From NCBI GenBank assembly GCA_026419785.1, contig JAODTK010004521.1, forward strand, positions 1-64,000: a stretch of 64,000 nt of DNA. Reading direction: 5' to 3'. A program made the translations under genes and the position numbers. How positions within the stretch are numbered: position 1 is the stretch's first letter; every line of letters starts with the position of its first letter. This document shows, in pieces, positions 11,601 through 23,762 of this stretch. Source of the stretch: Sclerodactyla briareus (lineage: Eukaryota; Echinodermata; Holothuroidea; Dendrochirotida; Sclerodactylidae). The notes under the pieces are model-generated. The model saw only the letters and a list, made by a program, of their open reading frames with translations, ran no database searches and was not told the DNA's origin.

Positions 11601-13778
11601 GGTGTGCATATTTGCGCATGCAGATGGACTATACAATTTTCAGTCCAAGTTTAAAGAAATTCCGGCATGATGAATAGGGCACACATGGCAGAGATTATGA
11701 AATCCTATACATGCACTTTTTCATACCCTTCCGACGTTTTTCACAAACATACATAATGTACGGATAAACTGTTGTCCCCACTTTAGCTTGTGTCCCCTTA
11801 AACAGTAACCTTCCTATAAGCTAATCGTCATCTCCTCATTGTTTCAACGTCGCCAAGTTCAACCTCTCATGTTCTAACCAGAGCATTGTCTCTATATATT
11901 AGACCCACAGAAAACCTCCTTTGGGGACCCTTGGCTGATGCATCATCTGAGAAGAAAGCATGAGGCAAAAGTGGAAATATCTTGATTTCATGGCCAAGCT
12001 CAGATTCCTTGAATATTGTCTAAGGAAAGCTTCTCCTGATGTGTCTAACATTATACGTAATCCTTTCTGTCAAATGGTTGCCATACTATTGCTGTAATTG
12101 TTCCAGTCACATTACCCCCAAAACAAGACACTCTCTCTTCTCTTTCCAAAATACATTCCAATCCAGACTGGAGAGTCCAGATTATTGGGAGGTGAGGATA
12201 TGGAAAGGTCAGAGGAGGCCTACAAAACCATCTAATCTATGTACCTGCGGTAGTTTCGGCAGTCCACTGAATAGAACAGGTGAGAGTAGGCGGGTGGAGG
12301 AGAAAACCAGCAACGCCGAAAATGGTTGTGGCATCCACCTGGGACCGTATCTGACAGCATGATTGGCCGTAGCCACGGCCACCGAAGTCAAAGATGCAGC
12401 TGTTCGTAGGTCAGCGATCGAGGCCGCCGTGAGCATGCTGTCGGCCGACAAAAGCGATTCTCGTTAAAAACGAGAGGTTGAAATTCCCCTGAAGAGGACT
12501 CCTGGTGGTTGGACGGGTAGGTGGGTAGGGGCAGGTGGAAGAGACCGGCGATGTTGGAGTAGTAGTATTGTTACGGACAGAGCTTCCAGCCATGCAGTGC
12601 TCGTCAGATAAAACTGCACCGGGGGGGGGGGGAGAGCTCGCCTACGGCAGAGTCCCTCGTGAAATAAAGCATCCAGGGAGAAGATGGACTTTGAAGGCTG
12701 GGGGCACGGAGATGTCCGTGTGGGTCACACCTCAAAGTCAAACGCGGACCTGGTCGATCGGTCCACAATAGCGGGTTCTGGATGCCGTGTGAAGGTTACC
12801 TGGAGGCAGAGGTGCGATAAACATGAGACAAGAGATACAAAATGAAAGACAACTGGGCCTAGCGGGAGTTATAATTGAACTTTGTGGTTGCTGTGAAGGG
12901 AGCAGGAATGCACTCGTTTGATTTGTTGAAAGTTGGGGAGGGGGGAATGGGTCTTGAGGGGAGGTGGAGAGCAAAGTTGGATTGTTATTTCCCTCACACC
13001 CTCCATGGTAGCGCCCTTATTGTGCAGGAGTATTTGATGTGTGATTCACAGGATTGATAACACATTGAGTGCGTGACTAAACGCAGTGCATACCAGTCGT
13101 TAACATTTCAACAGTATAAAAAATAATGAGGCAAAATGAAGAAGAATTGCTAAAATTAATCGGTTGTACACTATTTGTTATATGTGGACAACGATATCAC
13201 CACCATGCAGCATATTGCATTCTGACGGGGTATGGGATTATTTGCGGTCCAGAAAAAAAGATGCAGCTAGAGAAAGTGCTACTATGAACAGTTCCGGACA
13301 ACTCCCACCCGGACAGTGCCCACCCGGACAATTCCCACCAGAACGTGACCCTAACGTTAGTCCGTAACCCTAATTCTGATCATTAAAAACACTTCCGCTG
13401 AGGGGGAATGTCTGGATGGGGCATTGTCGGTAACGTATTGAACAGCCTAATGCAAAAGTTTTGAGAGCGAGAAAAACAAAACTGTCTCCCATGAAGATGT
13501 TATGAAGACCATTACCGACTTGTGATCGAAGGGATATGCCATGTAAGATGAGTAGTAGGCCTATGTGAACCGATTTGTGAGATATCATGCGGTTGCTCCT
13601 CATCCTCATCCAGTCTGTTGACCCAGCTCCGCACTTACAGTGTCATTGAATATCATTGACTCTAAACCCTGGGTACCTGACGTATGCTAGCCTCATTGTT
13701 ATGCAGCATGTATTGTGTACAATATGCGATATCCTAAGTTGACTCCTTCGTGCTGCATGTACCCACTTGCCTTTATAG
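11600..13778. other. No recognisable gene
   Basis: Open frames of 60-108 codons occur on both strands, but none shows a known motif, credible splice sites or relation to other exons here. A nine-G run lies near 12622. The hexamer CCCTAA appears around 13350-13372 but does not form a telomeric array. I assign nothing. Confidence 0.35.
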
Positions 13779-13870
13779 GCGGATTAGCTCATCGGTAAAT
13801 TGCGAGTTTCGAGTCCCTTGGACGCCTGAGGGCGACTGTCTCACACTCTACCCACATGTACAGGAGGGAC
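13779..13870 (+). repeat. Truncated tRNA-like SINE head
   Basis: Box A-like TAGCTCATCGGT (13785-13796) and box B-like GTTTCGAGTCCC (from about 13806) are present, but only about 10 bases apart. A normal tRNA or SINE head has about 30-40 bases between them. The anticodon arm is therefore missing, so this is not a functional tRNA. A deleted tRNA-derived SINE is the simplest reading. Confidence 0.35.
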
Positions 13871-14640
13871 CTGCAATGTAAACGGAGTATCACGCTGCTT
13901 GGCTGCCAGGGTTACCAGGTCATGAGCGCACTTGCCTCTTGGTTGGTGCAGGCAAGGTCTTTCATCAGGTTACCAATACCCAGGGGATTAATTCGCTAGT
14001 CGTGTGAGGACGTGCTGCCTTGATACAAGACGATAACCTGAATTTCATCTTAGTTTTTTCCCACCCGCCTAAACGCCAAGATCTGGAATTGTGAAGGCCA
14101 AAAATGTATGAAAAGCCATGGAACTTTAGAAATGCTGAATTTAGTTGAAAGATAAATGCTTCTGAAAGGAGGAATGCTTCAGGTATGCTTAACCATACCT
14201 GAAGTTCTGGTTCAACGATGAGTTTGAGTGATTCAGAACCGCAACCATCTGATCGATGATGGTAGTCCTTCTCATCCCAGTTTGTGCAAGGATAAACTGT
14301 GTTTCATTGCTGGAGGTGTGAAGCACTTCACTGTCAAGAACTCTGCAGAGCGATCTGCGCGACAGTGGTTCCCTGCCGTAAATGGCAATTAGGGTAACGC
14401 TGCTGGGGAAGCACCAGCAGTTGAGGAGGTGTCAGGATACGGGTGACTGGTTGTACTCTCATTGGGGTCAAGAGGAATGGCTCTCACATGACAGATTACC
14501 GGCGCAGTTGATGAAATTGAGGAATCTGACTGAGACTTCCGTTGGGATCCAGCTCAAGAAAGTTTGAGACTTTGCCACATTTTCGGGTTAGACCTTGCCT
14601 GGCACCACAGAGGTTGTTGTGGTACTGGACGATATGGTGA
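13871..14640. other. No recognisable gene
   Basis: No conserved motif or repeat family member was identified. The 14382-14567 open frame overlaps the downstream side of the next minus-strand exon and has no supporting features. Confidence 0.3.
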
Positions 14641-15322
14641 CTATGACCTTCCTCCTGGTGATCCAAACTCTCCTTCTTCAACATCAACATCACATTCACA
14701 ACGATCGAACACAGGCAGTCACGGGAAGATGCGAGTTCTGATCGGTGCAAGATACTCCTCAAATACAAATTGTAGTGATCCCTACGAGTGTTCCTTTTGA
14801 CATCCCGCACCATGTGGCCCGTTTCCGTCAATTCCAGGTCAACAACCTTGGCAGCGATTTCCTCTTCTGCTACAGATGCATTTGGCACGGCCTGCGAATT
14901 GGAGGGTTGCAGTAACAATTCTTCTGGATCAGTGCCAACTCTTCATGGGAGACGGTCACATTAAACGTGTCACATGTGTAATTCCTACGATGGACCTCAC
15001 CGCACACGTTCATGTGTTTCCAGAAAGCTGCAACCCTTCCCTCGGCGCCTTTGGAATCCACTCTCACGTCCAGCCGCTTGGTCAACGGTCTCAATTGATG
15101 AGCCCATGGGGTTCTGGAAGTACGTGACGTTCCCCAAGCAGTACTGAGAGCCGCAGGTGTACTTCCAGGGGGTACGGGGTGGCCCTTGTCTGCGTAGGTG
15201 CTGGTGAAGTTACACGCACTCTGGTTTACCGATTGCAGAGTGGTCGTTTCGCAGGAGCAGTCGATTAAGCATCGGGGTCAGGTTATACTCGATACAGGCG
15301 AGAGCAGTACGACAGTTCTTCC
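14640..15322 (-). CDS. Cys-rich, N-glycosylated exon(s) of the large extracellular gene
   Basis: On the minus strand an acceptor (AATCATTTCATAG) at 15323 opens into 'KNCRTALACIEYNLTP'. Across frame changes it continues with 'DCSCETTTLQSVNQSACNFT', 'WKYTCGSQYCLGNVTYFQNP', 'RLDVRVDSKGAEGRVAAFW', 'NYTCDTFNVTV' and 'VVDLELTETGHMVRDV'. Sequons NLT, NQS, NFT, NVT, NYT and NAS and cysteine pairs point to a secreted or cell-surface protein. Phrases such as 'C..F.VTV' and 'C...C.LGN.T' recall the membrane-proximal Ig-like stalk of integrin alpha chains, but this is suggestive only. At least three single-base frame changes are needed. The 3' end is approximate, and two exons could be merged here. Confidence 0.5.
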
Positions 15323-15685
15323 CTATGAAATGATTCGGGTCCAGGAACATTACGAAGTGAAAATCAATTAGGAGAATGACAAGGTAGAATCAACTGAGAC
15401 ACAACTAGCCTCAAAAAGTGTATTTGACATGAGAACAATGGATCAGTTACTCATCCATTATTTCACGCATTGAATGAGTCTATAGTAACGAACTTTGTTC
15501 AGTATCCAGAACTCTGCCTTAAATGGCTCTGAGTTACATTCGACCAGGATCCTTTTGAAGGCTGTCATGGAAATTGATAATTTGACTACTTCAACAAAAC
15601 TTTTATGGCCCTCATTCAGGCCCTTCACTCCCCTTATGAGATTTCACTAGCCATCCCACACTGATAATATATTCATGAAATACAT

Positions 15686-15690
<5 letters not shown>
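15323..15690. other. Intronic-looking DNA, nothing recognised
   Basis: AT-rich sequence upstream (in transcript sense) of the 15.3 kb acceptor. It leads into the first AT dinucleotide run. Confidence 0.35.
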
Positions 15691-15732
<42 letters not shown>

Positions 15733-15753
15733 TATATATATATATATATATAA
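15691..15753. repeat. (TA)n microsatellite
   Basis: About 30 TA dinucleotides with one interruption (TATTAATA). Similar runs occur at 16061-16093, 16303-16350 and 43301-43378. Confidence 0.95.
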
Positions 15754-16060
15754 TACGCCTCCTCTACACTGTGCTAACCAGGTAATCTTTTTTTGTTGAG
15801 CACTCTAGTTTCGTGACCACCACTTGTTTGTGTAGTCTTGGTAGTTTGAATTTTCAAGACACAATTCTATTTGCTTTACGCATCGCACGCTCTTACGAGC
15901 TTCTGCACCTGGAATTCCTAGACAATGCGTACTTGTGGAAGGTAGGACTGGGGCCTGTTTCGCATCGTGTAGTTGTACAGTTCAGTCGCGATTCACACTC
16001 TGATCTGCCCTGATGAGCTCTAAAATGCGCAACAGGAACTGTCTGCAGATTGATAAAATA

Positions 16061-16093
16061 TTATATATATATATATATATATATAATATATCT
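16061..16093. repeat. (TA)n microsatellite
   Basis: Short AT dinucleotide run, followed about 50 bases later by a G-rich stretch near 16141-16160. Confidence 0.95.
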
Positions 16094-16302
16094 ATACCCT
16101 CACTTTCTGCTGGTCACGCACTGTACGAATGACTAGTAAGAGGGGGGGGCGGGGGGGGTTGTCCGAAAGCTCTGCATCAAAACATATCGGCTGTTGTTTA
16201 CTCCATTTTTCCTAGCCTCAACATCGCTTTTTCGCCTCTCATTCGAGATCCACCATATCATTTACGTAGCATTGGTGTTTTACCAGTTTTTTGCCTCTTG
16301 TC

Positions 16303-16350
16303 TATAGATATAATAATATATAATCTATATATATATATATACATATATAC
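16303..16350. repeat. (TA)n microsatellite, imperfect
   Basis: Interrupted AT dinucleotide run (TATAATATATAATCTATATATA). Confidence 0.9.
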
Positions 16351-16439
16351 CGATTTGAATGCACAAGTTACTATTTCCTTCCTGCTGAAAAGGCATGCCA
16401 ACGTGTTAAACAGGGAGTCGCCTAAAATAAACTAAAGAA

Positions 16440-17490
16440 TTCCATAAAACCCAGAACGCCAAAAGGCTTAGTGCCTTGACTTTCTCTGACAACCTATATC
16501 CATACACAGGGGCAATGAGGAGTGTACCAGCTCATTATTGGGCAACATAATGCCTACAAGTTTCCCATTTTTTCCCAACCAACGAATAGGGTTCCTATAC
16601 TCTTGATAAGAAAGCTACACACTAATTTCAAAGGTTTTCATACTTTTACTTCTGGTGACCTCTTACCTAACCCAAAACGATAGGGTTCATGTACTCATCA
16701 TGGGAAACACACATACCAAGTATGCTTCATCCATCCAGGTGGAGTCGAGTCATCATTTTACAAGCCGAAACTGGCCGAAATATCGATTTTTCAAAATTGT
16801 TTTATTTTCGACCCAAATTCACCTCAACCTAAACTAGAAGGGTCCCTTACTCCCCATAGAAAAAATACACACCAAATGTCAACATCAAGACCACCATTCT
16901 GGACTTATCATATGTTTACAAGATTTCATACTTTGACTTCTGTTGACCTGAGATGACCGTTGACCTTACCCAAAAACCTGTTCATCGTACTCATCATGGG
17001 AACACAGCCATACCAAGTATGATCTTTAACAACCATCCAGCTGGGGTGAGTTTATCGTGTTTACAAGCCGAATTGGCTAAAAAATTGACTTCAAATTTTC
17101 TATTTTGACCAAAATTCACCTCCGACCTATACGAAAAACAATAAGTCCTGTATCCAAAGAAATCTACACCTCAAATTTTCAACCTGAATGACCCACCCCA
17201 TTCTGGACTTATCGTGTTTACAGGTTTCATCAGACCTGACCTCTGGTGACCTCTAACCTGACCCCCCAAAACAATGGGTTCCAATACTCAGCATTTGAAC
17301 ACACTACTAAGTATGAAGCTCATCAATCCCGGTTGGGGTCAAGTTATTGTGTTCCAAGCCAAAATTGGCCAAAACTTGCTTTTTCACATCACTGTTGTTG
17401 TCTATTTTTGACCCCAAAATCACCCCGAATAAACCAAAAACATAGGTCCTTTACTCCCCATGAAAAAGCTATACCTCGTCGATTTCAACT
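16440..17490 (+). repeat. Interspersed repeat family 2, three-unit copy
   Basis: The order of blocks is the same as in 8.7-11.6 kb, and the strand is the same. 'AGAACGCCAAAAGGCTTAGT' and 'CTTGACTTTCTCTGACAACC' at the start are followed by three rounds of the GACCTC / CATGTACTCATCATGGGAA / ACAAGCC..AATTGGC cycle, anchored near 16633, 16931 and 17238. Copies are diverged from each other by many small indels. Confidence 0.75.
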
Positions 17491-17569
17491 GCGGGTGAGG
17501 TCTTATCTCAGAATTCGCTGGTCGTGGGTGTATCTGGTTTGTGTCGTTGATTTGGTGCAAGTCTTGGGG

Positions 17570-18175
17570 GGTGTATAAAACCCGGGGGGGTGACCGGTGG
17601 GGGGTGCTGTGTCTGTGGATAGTGTAAGAAGGAAAACGAAATTACACAACAGAAAACAAAAGGGGTGGGGAAGTACGTCTACAAAGGGGGAGGGTCAGGG
17701 GAGGCGGGGACAAAGAGGGATCCGGGTGAGCAAGGCCTGGTGTCACGGACAAGAGCGTTTGGGGACAGAAGCGGGGCGTCAACGTCTGGGCACAATGCAC
17801 ATGCGCGTCTGTGGTACTGAAAAGGGGGGTGGGGGGGGGAGGGGGGGGGGGGGGGGTCGGTGGAGAGGGGGGTGGGGGGGGTCAGTGGTGAGGAGGAGGA
17901 GGTGTGGGGGGGATTCTGCAGGGGGGGGGGGTGGGGGGGGGTGGGTGGGAGAGTGTAGGGTTTGTGTGGGGTGAAAGGTAAAGGAAGCTACGGGAGGGTT
18001 GGTGGTGGAAGGAGGTCAAATCTCATAGCGGGTGTGGTAAGCGGGGTGGGGGGGGGTGGGAAGAACAAAAGAAAGGGGGTGGGGTGGTTGTGGGGAGATG
18101 GAAGAGGGGTAGAGGGGGAGGGGGGATTCCGGCTACTTCTCAAGACTGTCGAGAGCAAAAAGGACTGCGAAGGCG
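17570..18175 (+). repeat. Extreme G-rich, strand-skewed tract
   Basis: Roughly 600 bases have G far above C on the plus strand, with many runs of 5-12 G (for example around 17826-17862, 17876-17880 and 17922-17950). Clustered runs of three or more G can form G-quadruplexes. The long glycine- and arginine-rich open frames over it (125 and 73 codons) are a consequence of composition. A real minisatellite, a skewed intronic region or homopolymer errors could all explain it. Confidence 0.8.
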
Positions 18176-21100
18176 GATCCTAAATCGAAGGAGAATGACG
18201 TTTCCAAAGTAAATGTCGAGCAGAGGTGTTGCACCAACGACGAAAATGTTGGGTCTCAGGTTTTCGCCAAATTTTTGGGTCGGAGCATGGGGGCAGGTGC
18301 ATAGTGCGTAGCATATGTGCGAGGGAAAATATACACAGAGAGGGATTGAGAACGGACCGGATGGGGCTACTAGGGATGAGGTGACAATCTATTCAAAGAA
18401 AAAAAAGCTCTTGCGCTACAGCAGACAAAAGAATACCCTGGAGGACCGTAAAGGCATAATGATGGGAAGGCCGGGGGGGATCCCGGGTGGTAAGTCCACA
18501 TAGGAGTGAAGATGGGAGGGGGCCCTGGCCGAGGGTGGATATGTCCGCGTGCTCGTTAGAGCAACCTCATCAAGTAAGGCACCTATAGGAACAAGACAAG
18601 ACAGAGGCCCCGACGGTCATGGTCATTGGGCGCGGCGGGGGCAGGGGCGCCCACGAGGGTGGGGAGGAAGCGCGCCGGGTAGGGGGAATTGTTGAGATAC
18701 CAGGGAGTGCATAATATGGGTGGCTTTCGATAGTCGAGAGCACATGGTGGCTATGATGTGCAAGGGCGTCGCGTCGAGAAATGGACGGTGATTTAGATAA
18801 ATCAGGTAAATTTGAAAAAGGTCGCATATTGTGTGCAATGGTTTAGAGAGCCACGTCCTGACCGTCCTGGACTCTGCAATGGCGTGACCTTAAGTTTCAA
18901 GCAATAAACTGAACCATACCTACAAACGTTCTGTCGGATAAATTGGAACAAAACTTTTGAAAATTTCATGATATCAAATTAAGATACATTCACTACCATC
19001 ATGCGGTTAGAGTCGTACAGTTAAAGGTGCATCAACCGTTGGTAAGACCCATCCGGCGTTTCATCAAATCTAACCGCTTACAGCTGCATGAATCATCGAA
19101 TTCAACCACCTAATGTAATATGCTATGCCAGATTGTAATCATTGGTGTACACGGGAACGTTGGTTAGCCACTAATGAGCAGTCTAATTGAATCATCATGC
19201 AACACCGACGGATCTGTGAGATAATCTGCCACGAGGGGGGGGGTAAAGGTCAACTTAATGGCAAATTTATGCAAATTATAGACGTGGGGCTGGGAGAGTG
19301 GGTTGAGACCATGGGGGGCCCCAAGACGACGCTGAACCCAGGGGGGGGGGGGGGGCGACCGTCCACCCAACCACAGCCTCAGGAGGCAGGCCCGCGTCGG
19401 AAACCACAAACCACACGCACAAATGACCACTATGTCCCGCCATGAAACAAAGTGAGACAAAAACAACTTTATGAGTGCTATTACATACCTTACATTCCAG
19501 TTGGGCCTATATGCACTTGGCCTACATTTTCCCAACCCACACTGGTCCACAAAGGAAATTGCCTTTGCTAAGAGGCATTACTAACAAACCTGCAGAGAAC
19601 GGTCCTGTGTCGGTTCCCACCAACAAAATAGCAAACAGCGCCCTCCTCTCTCGTGGAAGATGATTCTGTGGGGATGACCCGGCCACAGGGGACAACCAAA
19701 GAACCTCCTATCATCGCAGAGTTCAATGGGTGCGTTCGAGAATCCCCAATTCTCCTTCGTATAGACTCTCACAGACATCGTCTGGACCTATCAACCCATG
19801 GTGCTTCTTAATGGGAAACAAATTTGGGAACTTTTGATGCTGATCACATTTTCTTCATACAGCAGTTCCAATAATTCTTGCTCCACAATGTCCAAAGAGT
19901 ACGATAGCCGTTTCTTCTTCGACGAAGTGAGAAACCGCATCTATCAAGTTCACAAACTACAAAACTCCTCTCAGAGAGGATTAGTTTTACAGAAGTGGTA
20001 ACAACTATTCCAGCATTGACCAATTGAAATGGCAACCGATATCGCAGCATGGATCTTCCCTGGACCATGCCACAATCTAACATTACAATAAACAAGCACC
20101 TGGTTGTCATTACAACAACGAAATTGTAGGAGGCTGTTCAGATGGCCTTAGCCGATGATGCAGGCTTATTAATCTACCTAATATTGAACATGGATTTCAC
20201 TGGAGGGGGACGACATCCTGGTATTCTGCCTCCCCCATTTACTGGAGGTGGTTACATGTGATGAGATAAACAAAACTGAACTGGTAGTGGAATTGTGACA
20301 TGGAACTTTGCACCCCACCATGGCACCACTGGCATCTGGCAATAACACAAAGGTCTGAGTTGGCAACCCAATCGCCTTCTCTTTGTGCCCAACATAACAT
20401 CTGTGAAATCAGTTATTTATCTCCGAAATATCGCGCAATTTACTTGAATCTGCCCGTTCATCTTCCAATTGTTGGTTCTTTTCAACTAGCAACTTCTGTG
20501 GTAAAAGTCGATCTGGGAAAAATTGTGTTTACTCACTCGATCCCGTTTTGCGTTTCAGTCCTGTTCTATAGACGAAGGCGGTCCATAGTTAAGACAGCTG
20601 AATATTCACCCCCCCCCCCCCCCCCCCCCCGGAAGACGTTTAGCCAACCTACATATGTATTAGGCTCAGCTTGATGGATGTGTTGTACGGGTGCCTTGTT
20701 TTTCACCGAATCATGAGGAGCTAATAACTATGTCATTTCAGGGTTCAGAGAGAGCATTGTCCCAGACAAGAAGAGACTGTTTTCTACAAAAAATAGTAGT
20801 CTATAGATAAATGCCAATCAGGGCTCATTGTTTTTTTGGGGGGGGGGGGGTGTTAAACCTCGCAGGATATCACAATGCCAACAGGATGAGCAAAAAAATG
20901 TTGCTCTGGGACGTAAGTGAATGGAGATCCTGTAATGGAAGGCTGGAGAGATAGATAGTCTAACTAGACACCGCCTGGCGGTAGACCGCCAACTGTATAT
21001 CCCCACTTTCGTGACAGTCAGAAGGAGACAGTGATGTAGTAGTTTCACCAAATTCCTCCCACACCCCCAGTGTGACACATATGCCAAGTTGATCTTGCTT

Positions 21101-21340
21101 CTCTACACTTGTGGTGTAGTTTGAGATAGCATGGCCAGGCGTACACTAAATGCCTAATACTCATTCAGCTTAAAAGGTAATCAGGAATAACAGGAAATGA
21201 TGAACTCAGCATGAAAAAGTGTCCATGAACTGTTGTTTTTTAGGTTCAGTCATCACCAGTCAAGGGGGTAGGGGTCATGGAACTATGGAATTATAGCAGA
21301 ACTTAAAGAGTGATTGAGATTTTAGTACAAAGTAGTAGTA
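18176..21340. other. No recognisable gene; homopolymer C/G tracts
   Basis: Open frames up to 128 codons lack known motifs and credible splicing. Notable sequence: a G run near 19341-19353, a C run near 20609-20630 and a G run near 20837-20850. A head fragment of interspersed family 1 (CTAACTAGACACC...TATCCCCACTTTCG) lies at about 20960-21015. Otherwise unassigned intron-like DNA. Confidence 0.35.
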
Positions 21341-22205
21341 CTGTGCGACTAGAAGCATAGGTTGCATTCAATGAACACGCCCTTGTTATTGTGAAAAGGT
21401 TTATATTAAATTGAACTTGACCCCTTGTAACTACCAGAGTATGCGTCCGATCGAAGCGGGTGGTGTTTTCCTCCATAAAGACACAAAGGTCTATCAACAT
21501 ATATTAAAAAATCCTTACTTCTTAAAAAAGCACATTTCTTCAAGACTTAACCTTTAACCACATGACCAACCCGATAGAGGTCAAGAGGTCAGACCCGGTC
21601 ACACACATGCAGTCAAGTGATATCACAATGGTGAACCTTCCAAGCCTGCACATAAATATTCAATTCTCCGATTATTATGGCCAGAAAACATTGAATGACC
21701 TTTAATGACATGACAGTTTTCATGAAAATTGTAACGTCTCATGTGATACATCCACTCCTAGAGCATTTGCATTTGATGAACACGCCAGTGGCTATTGCGA
21801 AAAAGTACCAAAATCAGTATTTGACCCAATAAGGACCCTTAATGACCTTTGAGCAAACAATATCGCAAATTGGACCCGGATGACATTGAAATGCCACCAT
21901 GTTTTGGACCAATTGTTACCCCTGAGTACCAAGGTTGTGTAGATCAGACAAACTTGAGAATTTTGCGTAAAACACCCAAGCAGAGGGGGCAGCAGACTTA
22001 CGGTATTACCAGTTTTCGAAAGCACCCGAGATCTCCATGGGGTCAGCCCGTGTTTTTTTTGCTAAAAGTTTCAGCTAAATCGAGTAAAGCGTTGGAGAGT
22101 TATCGCGCTAACGCGAAAAACTTCCCCCGGGGCGGAACGCACGCAGCGCAAAACCATAATATCCCCGAAGTGGGGATTATAATTCGAGAGAGGCGAGAAT
22201 GAGAC
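21340..22205 (+). repeat. Diverged interspersed repeat with near-palindromic end
   Basis: Two diverged tandem blocks share 'GCATT..ATGAACACGCC...TTATTGTGAAAA' (near 21363 and 21765). The 3' part has GACCTTTGAGC / TTGGACCCGGATGACATTGA phrases as in family 1. It closes near 22160-22188 with ATAATATCCCCGAAGTGGGGATTATA, a near-perfect palindrome that resembles the family 1 end hairpins. Confidence 0.5.
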
Positions 22206-22499
22206 GAGAATCAATATCAACGACATGCAGGTTGGCCTTATGCAGGGCGGGCACTATTGATGCTATTTTAATAGTTAGGCAACTGCAAGAGTAAGAAATT
22301 GTTTTGCATCATTGATCTGAAGAACGTGTGTTGAGGTGATCTGGTGAGCAATGCGCGATAGGGTGGGGGAAGGTAGTTCTGTGTTAAGTCCATGTACGAG
22401 AATGTTAGAAGTGGGTCAGAGTCAATAGCTCTGTTTTAGATTTTGAGGTGTAAGAATGTAAGGAGAATTAAAAGAGTTTTTTTACCAGCCAGTGTCAGC

Positions 22500-23325
22500 G
22501 TCCATGAGCAATGAGTTCTGCCTGCGGCGATCATGGTCAGTGCAGGGCCGTGGGCGGCGGGGGGAAGCCAAAGTTCTGTGGCAAGATTAAGAAGTGGCTG
22601 GAAAAATTCAGAGAGTGTTGCCTTGCTACTGTCACGGTATTCCCTTTGGATGGAAGGGGGAGGTTTTTGAGGATTGTGTTAGGAGCGTGGTGCTCTATGG
22701 CAGGGAGACTTGGGCAGTACCTTAAAGAAGATCTGACTAGACTAGTGTTTGCGCTAGGGGGTGGGAAAGAGGGATTCTGACTGTATTTTTTCAAAAAAAG
22801 CCCTCACTCAAAAATATTGGTGGGAGGGAAATTCCTCCCATCAATTGAATTGGCAGTGTGTTGAGGAAAAATCCCTCTTGATTCAGAAATACTCTCAAAA
22901 AAAAAAATCCAAAGGGGGGAAAATCCCAACATACTTGATTCTCTGCGCAACACTGGACTCGATTGAGAGAAATGATATGAAATGGTTAAATGGCATGTGT
23001 GTAGTGTGTCCTTAAAGAAAAAAGTAATTCGAGCCGAGATTGTCTTGGTCTAGCTAAAATTTGCGATTGTGACCAGAAATCGTAGGTTGAGTGGTTTTTG
23101 GTCATGTTGAAAGGAGGATGATTAATAGTTGGGTTAAATAAAGTCTTGGGAGATTACTGTGGTCGGTCAGCTGGTTAGAGGGAGGCCCTGGAAGACCTTG
23201 GTCGAAGTGTGCCATAGGGACCTTGCGCTCGGGGGTTGTCGCCAGCCCTTGCCCAGAATAGAGTGGAGTGGAGGAGAGGGTTGCCATCAGGTTCCCCGTC
23301 TAACCCATGCAAGGCATGGACCTAT
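22500..23325 (+). pseudogene. RTE-type LINE remnant, C-terminal end of the reverse transcriptase ORF
   Basis: Switching frames across indels gives, in order, 'DCVRSVVLYGRETWAV', 'KEDLTRLV', 'RNRRLSWFGHVERR'-like text near 23065-23110, then 'SPALAQNRVEWRRGLPSG'-like text and a terminal 'PSNPCKAWTY'. This series is typical of the C-terminal region of RTE-type endonuclease/reverse-transcriptase LINEs. The DNA after the stop (GATGATGAG) also fits the short TGA-rich tails of that clade. No frame is intact, so it is a dead, 5'-truncated copy. It lies in the sense opposite to the large host gene. Confidence 0.7.
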
Positions 23326-23762
23326 TGATGTAAACTGACATGATGATGAGTAGAAAATGCAGACATGCCTTATAAGAGCATAAGATTCTGGGATGAATAC
23401 CAATAATTCAGGAGGAGGATGAAAAAATAAAATAAAAGGAAAAGGCATAAATTACATTTCTCTCCCATCGGGAAGGTCATGACAGGAGAAGTCTTTCCGT
23501 GTCCAAGAGTTTCATTGTGAGTGAATTACTCGCCCCAGCAAAAACCTGATCTGAACAATTCTTCATCACAAACTCCGCACAAAAGTCATTTCGCGAACTA
23601 GCACAGTCCACAAGAAATCAAGACATCCCTCCATATCTGATGAATTATTCATGAGCCCCCCCTGTGAGGAAGTGGGAAGATCGCTGAATAATTCAGGGGG
23701 TATGGTCGTAGCGTCCTCTGTCACCCTGTGATATTGTTACAGCCATCGCTGATATCACTTAC
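23326..23762. other. Intronic DNA with a small inverted repeat
   Basis: TGAATTATTCA (near 23640) and TGAATAATTCAGGGGG (near 23685) flank ~40 bases, with CCCCCC and GGGGG next to the arms. The stretch lies just downstream of the donor of the 23.8 kb exon. No coding signal. Confidence 0.4.

Noticed and set aside
13350..13372. Telomere-like CCCTAA motifs
   Set aside because: Only two or three scattered copies, not a tandem array.
13785..13817. tRNA gene
   Set aside because: Box A and box B are only about 10 bases apart, and no acceptor or anticodon stem can be drawn.
17597..18183. Glycine-rich open frames (125 and 73 codons)
   Set aside because: They are produced by poly-G composition (GGN codons). 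No start context, splice signal or motif supports a gene.
22537..22794. 85-codon minus-strand open frame
   Set aside because: It is the antisense shadow of the RTE-like LINE remnant on the plus strand.
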